5,732 nt of DNA. Source: an uncultured Clostridium sp. Lineage in GTDB: Bacteria > Bacillota > Clostridia > TANB77 > CAG-508. The stretch covers positions 1-5,732 of the forward strand of contig CAMGAZ010000102.1 in the NCBI GenBank assembly GCA_946008205.1, given 5' to 3'. The position numbers and the translations under genes were made by a program. Positions 1 through 5,673 of the stretch are shown here, one piece after another (the stretch's first letter is position 1; the number at the start of each line of letters is the position of its first letter). The notes beneath the pieces are model-generated. The model worked only from the letters and a program-made list of their open reading frames with translations, searched no databases and was not told where the DNA came from.

Positions 1-1
1 A

Positions 2-2155
2 ATTACAGTAATAAATACAGGAAATATTGCATTAAACAATGTAACTGTAACAGATGTAATGACAAATGGAAAAACAGTATACAAAGAGTATAATAAAGAG
101 ACAGGAAAACTTTCTGCTCCTATAAGCAATAATATAGTTGCAAGTGGAGAACAAATAGCAGTTAACAGCTCTAAAGAATTTATCGTATACTACAAAGTAG
201 ACGATGCAGATGTTAAATATGTTAAAGATGCTGACGGCAAAGACATTACTATAGACAACACAGCAACCGCAACAGAAAGCTATAAAGATGGAAAAGGTAA
301 TGACAGAGTTATAGAAAGCATTGACGAAGCATCAGTAGGAATAGCATATTCTGAATCAATTACAATCAAAAAAGAGCAAAAAATAAACGGAGTAGAATTA
401 GACAGCACAGGTAAAAAATTAAATGGTGAACAAGTAAGCGTTACACCAAATACAAAAATTGAATACACAATAACTGTTGCAAATACAGGAAATACAGTAC
501 AAGAAAATGTAGTAGTAACAGATATAATGACTATAAATGGAAATGCTCGTACATTTACAATTACAAGTGTAAAAGTAGAAGGAAAAGATAGAACTTACAC
601 AACCGAAAATGGAACTATAAGCATAGGAGATTTAGCAGTTGGAGAAGAAGCTATAATAACAGCAACATATACAGTACAAGAAACAACAGATATGTCTATT
701 GCTTCACAAGATATTATAAATCACGTATCAGTAGTAAGTGATTCAAATAATGACTCAAATAACCCAATAGAAGATGAAGTTAAAGTTCCAACAGAAGCAT
801 GGGCACCAAACATAACAGTTTTAAAATCTGGTAAACTAGCAGATGGCACAGATGCTAATGGCAATGATGCTGAATATGGAAGCACAATAACATATACATT
901 AACAGCAATAAATAGCGGAAATGCACCAGGAACAGCAGTACTAAAAGATGCAGATTTATCAAAATTATTAGAAGATGGAAAATTATCTAATGTAAGAGAA
1001 ATTGTTGTAAATGACGTTGATGCTAATGGAAATCCAAGAACAATTACAGATAAGAAAGTTACCGACATAATTTCAGGAATAACGGTAAATGTACCTGCAA
1101 AAGAAGGAGAAACCGATGGAACAGCATCTGTAAGCTTTAAGGTAACCGTTACAGCATGTCCAGATAGTGATAATCCAATTAGTAATAGTGTAGAAGGCGG
1201 AACTACTACTCCAGTAGTAACACCAGTAGTTAAAACTATAAAAGCAAAATCAAATACAGGAAAAATTTCTGGAGCAAACTATGTATTAATAATAGATACT
1301 TCAAGCAGTATGACAAGTAACTATGTAGATAAAGAGAATGAAATAACAAGATTTGATGCTGCAAAAGAAGCAATAAGTGATTTAGCAAAATTCTTATTTG
1401 CAGAAGATTCAGAGACAACATCAACAATATCAATAGTACAATTTAACAAAGATGCAAAAATTGTTAGTGTAGGAAGTAAAATTGTATTTGGAGTTGAAGA
1501 TTATAACAATAGTAATATTACACAGCTAATAAATAATATAAAAACACATCGTGGAACAAATATAGAAGCAGGACTAAAAAAAGCTGGAGATTTATTATAT
1601 GATAATACAAACGGAATACACAAACAAGGTTTAACTACAAATAACAAAGATGTATTAATACTATTATCAGATGGTTCACCTTATGGAGGCGAAACAGATC
1701 CAGGTAAGTTAGGAGAAATAGCTGGAGAACAACTAAATAGAAAAGGTGAGGGAATTACAAACGATATATATAGTATTGCATTTGGAACCAGCGAAAGTAA
1801 AGCTACATTACAAGCAATATCGCCAAATAAAGTATACTTATCTTCAAACAAGAAAGACTTATTTAAAACATTTAAAGACATTGTTTATGAAGCAGGAGAT
1901 TCAACTCCAGTAACATTAACAAAAGCATCACAGGTTATCTACACAGGAAATAAAGAAATAGCAGATGATAAAGAAATAACAATAACTTATGATGGACTAA
2001 AAGCACCATTAACATATAAATTTACAGCCCCTGGAACATCAGAAGATGGAGTATTAACATATGCAGTGAAAGATGGAACATATACATTGACATTTAACTT
2101 GACAGCTGCATTATTAGACAAAGAGAATATATTAATTACATACTATGTAAAATAA
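2..2155 (+). CDS. Surface protein with DUF11-type repeats and a von Willebrand A domain (5' partial)
   Basis: The frame is open to the left edge (codons 2-58 read ITVINTGNIALNNVTVTDVM), so the ATG at 59 is internal and the N-terminus and any signal peptide lie upstream; 717 residues are visible. Three DUF11-like beta-sandwich units are marked by ITVINTGN (about residue 1), ITVANTGN (about 157) and LTAINSGN (about 300), each followed by a V/L-x-D strand. A VWA domain spans about residues 425-620. Its MIDAS is complete: DTSSS at 432-436, Thr519 in RGTNIEAG, and Asp557 in LLSDGSP. A beta-rich tail (about 625-717) ends in ITYYVK. There is no LPXTG motif, hydrophobic C-terminal segment or S-layer-homology module in the visible part. 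Such proteins are typically exported; a metal-dependent adhesin or cell-wall structural role is inferred, and the ligand is unknown. Only one Cys is visible, as is common for secreted Firmicute proteins. Confidence 0.9.
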   Translation: MTVINTGNIALNNVTVTDVMTNGKTVYKEYNKETGKLSAPISNNIVASGEQIAVNSSKEFIVYYKVDDADVKYVKDADGKDITIDNTATATESYKDGKGNDRVIESIDEASVGIAYSESITIKKEQKINGVELDSTGKKLNGEQVSVTPNTKIEYTITVANTGNTVQENVVVTDIMTINGNARTFTITSVKVEGKDRTYTTENGTISIGDLAVGEEAIITATYTVQETTDMSIASQDIINHVSVVSDSNNDSNNPIEDEVKVPTEAWAPNITVLKSGKLADGTDANGNDAEYGSTITYTLTAINSGNAPGTAVLKDADLSKLLEDGKLSNVREIVVNDVDANGNPRTITDKKVTDIISGITVNVPAKEGETDGTASVSFKVTVTACPDSDNPISNSVEGGTTTPVVTPVVKTIKAKSNTGKISGANYVLIIDTSSSMTSNYVDKENEITRFDAAKEAISDLAKFLFAEDSETTSTISIVQFNKDAKIVSVGSKIVFGVEDYNNSNITQLINNIKTHRGTNIEAGLKKAGDLLYDNTNGIHKQGLTTNNKDVLILLSDGSPYGGETDPGKLGEIAGEQLNRKGEGITNDIYSIAFGTSESKATLQAISPNKVYLSSNKKDLFKTFKDIVYEAGDSTPVTLTKASQVIYTGNKEIADDKEITITYDGLKAPLTYKFTAPGTSEDGVLTYAVKDGTYTLTFNLTAALLDKENILITYYVK

Positions 2156-2162
2156 TATATAA

Positions 2163-2201
2163 AAAATTAGATATTAAGCAAATTGCTTAATATCTAATTT
2201 T
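2163..2201. terminator. Bidirectional rho-independent terminator between convergent genes
   Basis: A perfect 39-nt palindrome is centred on 2182, with 19-bp arms and a single central base; in RNA this gives a long stem with a small loop around AAATT. The arms end in A and T runs, so a U-tract follows the hairpin on either strand. It starts 8 nt after the stop of the surface-protein gene (2155) and ends 16 nt before the stop of the minus-strand gene (2217). It therefore serves both. The stem is AT-rich, so its strength comes from length rather than GC content. Confidence 0.85.
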
Positions 2202-2216
2202 ATTTTATAAGATTAG

Positions 2217-2702
2217 CTAATCTAAAGCTATTTCATAATCAATCACATTTTCAATATTATCACTACAAACCACGCTAAGACTAGTTTTTAAATTAGGCTC
2301 CATCTTTGGCAATTTTAGCGAAGTACCAAAAATCATATTACCATTAGCATCTAGTAAATAAAAATGAGCTGTGCGAGCACTAATAACTTTATTGGATACA
2401 TTATTAAGTTGTATTTCAATAATTGAAATATTATCTGAGCTTTGAATATTTACATTTGCAATTTCAATCTCGTCTAAACCTATTATCTGTTTAGAAACAT
2501 CAACTTTGGAACTGATATAGTCTTGTGCCTGAGCAGTAGTTTCATTTCTACGATGCATAAAAAAATAAATTAAAAATCCTACTACCAAACAGATAAATAT
2601 AAAAATTATTAAATACTTAATAATTTTTTTAGAGTTTTTATTAGTTACTTTATTATTACTAAAAATTTTTGTTGATGAGCCATCGTGTTTTCCTTTAGAC
2701 AT
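2217..2702 (-). CDS. Small single-pass membrane protein with an extracytoplasmic beta-rich domain (FxLYD-like?)
   Basis: This encodes 161 residues. The N-terminal ~29 residues are Lys/Asn/Ser-rich and cytoplasmic, followed by one transmembrane helix (about 30-49, YLIIFIFICLVVGFLIYFFM) and then HRR. The lack of an obvious signal-peptidase site and the long charged N-tail suggest a retained anchor, but the basic HRR after the helix makes topology by the positive-inside rule less certain. The remainder (about 62-161) alternates strands, with AHFYLLDANGNMI followed by LPKMEPN and LKTSLSV. This resembles the layout of FxLYD-type domains, where a strand ending in a D-x-x-G turn is followed by a proline-marked loop and a final strand; that is a resemblance, not a firm assignment. 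The ATG start is supported by a GGGGGA ribosome binding site (2710-2715) 7 nt upstream and a good promoter. The gene is monocistronic, converging on the surface-protein gene. Function unknown. Confidence 0.85.
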   Translation of the reverse strand: MSKGKHDGSSTKIFSNNKVTNKNSKKIIKYLIIFIFICLVVGFLIYFFMHRRNETTAQAQDYISSKVDVSKQIIGLDEIEIANVNIQSSDNISIIEIQLNNVSNKVISARTAHFYLLDANGNMIFGTSLKLPKMEPNLKTSLSVVCSDNIENVIDYEIALD

Positions 2703-2727
2703 AAAAAAATCCCCCTACATAGGCTAT

Positions 2728-2756
2728 ATAATATGACAAAAATAGGAAAAAGTCAA
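2728..2756 (-). promoter_or_regulatory. Sigma-A-type promoter of the minus-strand membrane-protein gene
   Basis: On the minus strand, TTGACT (2751-2756) and TATTAT (2728-2733) are separated by exactly 17 nt. The start codon at 2702 lies about 25 nt past the -10, leaving a short leader that contains the GGGGGA ribosome binding site. Close match to the vegetative consensus; no operator is evident over the core elements. Confidence 0.7.
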
Positions 2757-2826
2757 TAAAAATAACTATGCATGTAATAAATTTTACTCATTCTAAAAAA
2801 TCTTTTAATGTAGCTTCATGACATAA

Positions 2827-2845
2827 AATCACATATAATGTGATT
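2827..2845. promoter_or_regulatory. Perfect inverted repeat, candidate operator
   Basis: AATCACAT-ATA-ATGTGATT is a perfect 8-bp dyad with a 3-nt centre, in the divergent region between the minus-strand promoter (2728-2756) and the ATPase promoter (2894-2921). Its half-site TGTGAT recurs in the direct repeats downstream. The half-sites point outward-to-inward in the order TCACA...TGTGA, the reverse of the CRP-type TGTGA-N6-TCACA, so a CRP/FNR assignment is not supported. A dimeric regulator is inferred from symmetry; which one is unknown. Confidence 0.45.
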
Positions 2846-2854
2846 AAAACATTC

Positions 2855-2908
2855 AAAATGCATGCAAAAATGTGATAAAAACTATAAAAATGCTTGCAAA
2901 AATGTGAT
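2855..2908 (+). repeat. 22-bp direct repeat, two copies at 32-bp spacing, upstream of the ATPase gene
   Basis: Copies at 2855-2876 and 2887-2908 share the core ATGC(A/T)TGCAAAAATGTGAT and differ at only one base over 22 (A at 2862, T at 2894). Start-to-start distance is 32 bp, about three helical turns. The second copy contains the proposed -35 element TTGCAA (2894-2899). A third TGTGAT (2839-2844), inside the inverted repeat upstream, continues the 32-bp phase. The repeat may be a tandem operator or the trace of a local promoter duplication; both are inference. Confidence 0.65.
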
Positions 2909-2916
2909 TTTATAGT
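2881..2916. repeat. 9-bp inverted repeat bracketing the ATPase promoter spacer
   Basis: ACTATAAAA (2881-2889) and TTTTATAGT (2908-2916) are perfect reverse complements with an 18-nt interior that holds most of the second direct-repeat copy and the -35 element. The right arm runs into the -10 hexamer at 2916. The placement would suit an operator or a cruciform, but AT-rich DNA produces such pairs by chance fairly easily. Confidence 0.4.
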
Positions 2917-2921
2917 ATAAT
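2894..2921 (+). promoter_or_regulatory. Probable promoter of the ATPase-ymdB transcription unit
   Basis: TTGCAA (2894-2899), a 16-nt spacer, and a perfect TATAAT (2916-2921). The start codon follows about 40 nt downstream, leaving room for a short leader with a strong ribosome binding site. The -35 lies inside the second copy of the 22-bp direct repeat, so any protein binding those repeats would probably compete with or contact RNA polymerase. Confidence 0.6.
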
Positions 2922-2947
2922 TAATATAGGATTGAATATTCTAGTAT

Positions 2948-2953
2948 AAGGAG
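2948..2953 (+). promoter_or_regulatory. Ribosome binding site that decides the ATPase start
   Basis: AAGGAG directly abuts the ATG at 2954, leaving no spacer, which is too close for normal initiation there. The in-frame TTG at 2963 lies 9 nt away, a good distance. This favours the TTG as the true start of the ATPase gene; the adjacent ymdB gene also starts with TTG. Confidence 0.6.
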
Positions 2954-2962
2954 ATGAATATT

Positions 2963-4261
2963 TTGCAAAGATTTATACTGAAAAAGTTAATAGAATGGAA
3001 AGAAAGTAAATATAGAAAACCTCTTATATTAAAAGGGGCTAGACAAGTTGGAAAAACTTATATTTTAAAGCAATTTGGAAAAGAAAATTATGAAGGTGTT
3101 GCGTATTTCAATTTTGATCATGATGAAGATTTATATAATCTATTTGAAAACACTAAAGATCCTAAAAGAATATTGGAGCAATTAGCATTTATATATGGAA
3201 AAGCAATTATTCCAGGTAAAACATTAATAATTTTTGATGAAATACAAGAATGCCCAAATGCATTAAATTCTTTAAAATACTTTTATGAAGAAGCAAACGA
3301 ATATCATATTGCATGTGCTGGAAGCTTACTCGGAATTAGATTATCACATACTTCATTTCCAGTTGGAAAAGTTGATTTTTTAAATATGTATCCAATGACA
3401 TTTAGCGAGTTTTTAATAGCAGATAATGCACAAAATTTAGTAGACTACATGAATTCACTAGAAAAAATAGAGAAAATTCCAGACATATTCTTTAATCAAC
3501 TAGAAGAAAAATTAAAAGCTTACTTTATAATTGGCGGCATGCCAGAAGCAGTTTCTGCTTGGGTAAATGAAAAAGATATGGAACTTGTTAACAAGATTCA
3601 AGATAATATATTAAGTGCATACGAAAGTGATTTTTCAAAACATACACAGGATAGCGAAGCAAATAAAATATCATTAATTTGGAATAGCGTTCCATCCCAA
3701 CTTGCAAAAGAAAATAAAAAGTTCTTGTATCAAGTTGTAAAAGAAGGTGCTAGAGCAAGAGAATATGAAAATGCTTTAAATTGGTTAAATGATGCAAACC
3801 TTATTTATAAAATTTATAATGTAACAAAAGCAGACTTTCCTTTAAAAGCATACAATGATTTATCGGCATTTAAAATATATATGAATGATGTAGGGCTTTT
3901 AAGAAAAATGTCAAATTTAGATAGCAAAATTGTTGTAGAAGGAGATAAATTATTTGAAAAATTTAAAGGAGCTTTTACAGAAAATTACGTATTAAATATG
4001 TTATCATCTACTTTGAACTCGGTACCAAATTATTATACATTTGATAGAAACGAAATAGATTTTATCATTCAATATAAGAATAATATAGTTCCAATAGAAG
4101 TGAAGGCAAATAAATCAACTAACAATACAAGTTTAACAAAATATAATGAAAAATTTAATAATGAATTATCAGTTAGATTTTCAATGAATAATCTATCAAA
4201 AGATGGAAAAATTCTTAACATACCATTATTCTTAATAGAATATGTGGAAAAATTTATATAA
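2963..4261 (+). CDS. AAA-family ATPase with DUF4143 C-terminal domain
   Basis: 432 residues from the TTG at 2963 (435 from the ATG at 2954, which overlaps nothing but is too close to its Shine-Dalgarno). The N-terminus has the family signature RKPLILKGARQVGKT, with Walker A GARQVGKT at about 25-32 and Walker B LIIFDEIQE with Asp92-Glu93. The sensor-like strand IACAGSLLG follows. The central part (GGMPEAVSAW, then YENALNWLNDANLIYKI) is typical of AAA_14/DUF4143 proteins. The C-terminus has a restriction-endonuclease-like arrangement: Glu in TENYVLN (about 339), NEIDFII (Asp366) and PIEVKANKS (Glu379, Lys381). Length is normal for the family and no frame damage is seen. These ATPases are widespread in Clostridia and Bacteroidetes, often scattered and patchy between strains; their substrate is not established, and roles in toxin-antitoxin, defence or DNA transactions are only proposals. 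It ends 33 nt before ymdB, on the same strand with no terminator between. Confidence 0.93.
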   Translation: MQRFILKKLIEWKESKYRKPLILKGARQVGKTYILKQFGKENYEGVAYFNFDHDEDLYNLFENTKDPKRILEQLAFIYGKAIIPGKTLIIFDEIQECPNALNSLKYFYEEANEYHIACAGSLLGIRLSHTSFPVGKVDFLNMYPMTFSEFLIADNAQNLVDYMNSLEKIEKIPDIFFNQLEEKLKAYFIIGGMPEAVSAWVNEKDMELVNKIQDNILSAYESDFSKHTQDSEANKISLIWNSVPSQLAKENKKFLYQVVKEGARAREYENALNWLNDANLIYKIYNVTKADFPLKAYNDLSAFKIYMNDVGLLRKMSNLDSKIVVEGDKLFEKFKGAFTENYVLNMLSSTLNSVPNYYTFDRNEIDFIIQYKNNIVPIEVKANKSTNNTSLTKYNEKFNNELSVRFSMNNLSKDGKILNIPLFLIEYVEKFI

Positions 4262-4294
4262 GATTTTATCGTTAAAAGAAAGGAAGAAGAAATT

Positions 4295-5068
4295 TTGAAA
4301 ATTTTAGCAGTAGGAGACCTAGTAGGTGAAGGTGGAGTAAAAAAATTAAAAGAGTTATTACCAAAAATAAGAGAAGAAGAAAAAATAGATTTTGTAATAG
4401 TAAATGCGGAAAACTCAGCTGGAGGAATGGGAATAACGACGAAAATATTTAATGAATTAAAAGCGTTAAACATTGATGCAATGACAATGGGAAATCATAC
4501 TTGGGGCAAGAAAGACATATTTACATTTATAGATGATCCAAAGCTTTTAAGACCAGCAAATTATCCAAATAATGTGCCAGGGAAAGGTTATGGAATATAT
4601 AACTGCAAAGGCAAAAAAATATGCGTTGTGAATTTAATAGGAAGAACTGATATGAATGTTTTATCAGAGAATCCATTCCAAAAAATGCAAGAAATATTAA
4701 AAGAAGTAAGAAGTCAAGCAGATATAATAATTTTAGACTTTCATGCAGAAGCAACGGCTGAAAAAATAGCGATGGGATATTATTTAGATGGCAAAATTAC
4801 TGCTATGTTTGGAACACATACACATGTTCAAACAGCAGATGAAAAAATATTGGAGCATGGAACAGGATATATTACAGATATTGGAATGACTGGCCCAATA
4901 AAGGCAGTAATAGGAATGGATATAGCTGTATCAATAAAAAGATTTGAAACAACATTGCCAGAAAGATATAAGCTAGCTGAAGGAAACTGCATGCTAAATG
5001 GTTGTATTTTTGATATAAATGATGAAACTTGTCGAGTAAACAAAGTTACTAGAGTTGTAAGAAAATAA
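4295..5068 (+). CDS. ymdB: YmdB-family metallophosphoesterase (2',3'-/3',5'-cyclic nucleotide phosphodiesterase)
   Basis: 257 residues starting at TTG, with an AAAGGAAG ribosome binding site 8 nt upstream; the start places the conserved KILAVGD at the N-terminus as in the family. All dinuclear metal and catalytic residues expected for YmdB are present at the canonical positions: Asp8, Glu39-Asn40 (NAENSAGG), Asn67-His68 (MGNHTWG), His150 (DFHAEAT), His175 and His177 (GTHTHVQT). Length matches the family's ~260. In Bacillus subtilis YmdB is a cytosolic phosphodiesterase that influences biofilm and motility gene expression and late adaptive responses, and its gene sits between rny and spoVS. 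Here spoVS is retained downstream, but the upstream neighbour is the ATPase gene. No separate promoter is evident in the 33-nt gap, so transcription probably comes from 2894-2921 or from within the ATPase gene. Confidence 0.95.
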   Translation: MKILAVGDLVGEGGVKKLKELLPKIREEEKIDFVIVNAENSAGGMGITTKIFNELKALNIDAMTMGNHTWGKKDIFTFIDDPKLLRPANYPNNVPGKGYGIYNCKGKKICVVNLIGRTDMNVLSENPFQKMQEILKEVRSQADIIILDFHAEATAEKIAMGYYLDGKITAMFGTHTHVQTADEKILEHGTGYITDIGMTGPIKAVIGMDIAVSIKRFETTLPERYKLAEGNCMLNGCIFDINDETCRVNKVTRVVRK

Positions 5069-5125
5069 ATGACTAAAAATGGTAAAATATCACGACGAAA
5101 ACTGTAAAAAAATTCAAATTTTATA

Positions 5126-5154
5126 TAGACAATTAATCCTAAATATTATATAAA
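5126..5154 (+). promoter_or_regulatory. Candidate promoter of spoVS
   Basis: TAGACA (5126-5131), a 17-nt spacer and TATAAA (5149-5154) lie in the 135-nt gap between ymdB and spoVS. Bacillus spoVS is under sigma-H; I looked for a sigma-H-like pair here and found no convincing one at proper spacing, so a vegetative-type promoter is the better reading. The surrounding DNA is very AT-rich, which lowers certainty. Confidence 0.5.
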
Positions 5155-5203
5155 TATAACTGTACTTAAACATACAAAAAAATAAAATATTAGGAGGATA
5201 AAA

Positions 5204-5467
5204 ATGGAAGTTTTAAAAATCTCATCAAAATCAAATCCAAATTCAGTAGCAGGAGCTATTGCAGGACTTGTAAAGGAGTCTAACAAAGCAGAAATGCAAG
5301 CAATAGGAGCAGGAGCTCTAAATCAGGCAGTAAAGGCGGTAGCAATAGCTAGAGGCTTTGTTGCACCAGCTGGGGTAGACTTAATATGCATACCAGCATT
5401 TGCAGAAGTGGAAGTAGAAGGTGAAGAAAGAACTGGTATAAAACTAATAGTAGAATCTAGAAAATAA
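5204..5467 (+). CDS. spoVS: Stage V sporulation protein S
   Basis: 87 residues, matching the family's ~86. The central block AIGAGALNQAVKAVAIARGF followed by VAPAGVDLICIPAF is essentially the same as in Bacillus SpoVS, and GEERTGIKLIVESRK closes the protein. SpoVS is a small Alba-fold-like protein, probably nucleic-acid binding, needed in Bacillus for spore coat assembly and completion of septation; homologues also occur in non-sporulating bacteria, so its presence alone does not prove sporulation. AGGAGG (5192-5197) sits 6 nt before the ATG, a near-ideal ribosome binding site suggesting strong translation. The gene is downstream of ymdB in the conserved order but has its own promoter candidate and terminator, so it may also be expressed alone. 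Confidence 0.97.
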   Translation: MEVLKISSKSNPNSVAGAIAGLVKESNKAEMQAIGAGALNQAVKAVAIARGFVAPAGVDLICIPAFAEVEVEGEERTGIKLIVESRK

Positions 5468-5500
5468 ATATTTGTATACTAAATGTAAGAGATAAATAAT

Positions 5501-5531
5501 AGGGGCGAAACCATCAGGGACGCCTCTTTTT
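5501..5531 (+). terminator. Rho-independent terminator after spoVS
   Basis: AGGGGCG (5501-5507) pairs with CGCCTCT (5521-5527) as a 7-bp GC-rich stem with one G-U wobble, a 13-nt loop and a run of five T at 5527-5531. It lies 33 nt after the spoVS stop and is the most GC-rich spot in the flanking DNA. It closes the ATPase-ymdB-spoVS block. Confidence 0.8.
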
Positions 5532-5610
5532 GGTAGAAAAAATGAAGCGAATTATATAGAGCAAAATACTAGATTTGAAACAAAGTATTTGTTAAAATTT
5601 ATTATAAATG

Positions 5611-5639
5611 TTGAAAAAAATCTCTATTTAATGTATTAT
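5611..5639 (+). promoter_or_regulatory. Sigma-A-type promoter of the right-edge gene
   Basis: TTGAAA (5611-5616) and TATTAT (5634-5639) are separated by exactly 17 nt. The start codon at 5674 is about 35 nt past the -10. This separates the right-edge gene from the spoVS unit, consistent with the terminator at 5501-5531. Confidence 0.65.
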
Positions 5640-5673
5640 ATGCATGTAGAAAATAGAACTGAAAGGATACAAT

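Noticed and set aside
59..61. ATG as the start of the surface-protein gene
   Set aside because: The frame is open and reads a typical DUF11 strand (TVINTGN) upstream to base 2, and there is no ribosome binding site before 59.
721..1068. Antisense ORFs opposite the surface-protein gene
   Set aside because: They are low-complexity Ser/Leu-rich translations arising from the biased codon use of the opposite strand, with no ribosome binding sites or family features.
2827..2845. CRP/FNR-type site
   Set aside because: The dyad runs TCACA...TGTGA with a short centre, the reverse order of the CRP consensus TGTGA-N6-TCACA.
2855..2908. Possible minimal CRISPR (two near-identical 22-bp repeats with a 10-bp gap)
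   Set aside because: Only two copies, spacer far too short, no cas genes, and the second copy contains a promoter element.
4069..4473. Antisense ORF across the ATPase-ymdB junction
   Set aside because: It overlaps two well-supported genes and their key motifs, is Phe/Ser-rich, and shows no start signals.
5069..5107. 12-codon ORF (ATG ACT AAA ... CTG TAA) immediately after the ymdB stop
   Set aside because: It has no Shine-Dalgarno at a suitable distance, is extremely short and shows no recognisable peptide; it is better explained as chance.
5068..5125. Terminator between ymdB and spoVS (AAAATT-CA-AATTTT)
   Set aside because: The dyad at about 5110-5123 is only 6 bp of A/T pairs with a two-base centre, too weak to stop transcription, so readthrough from ymdB into spoVS remains possible.
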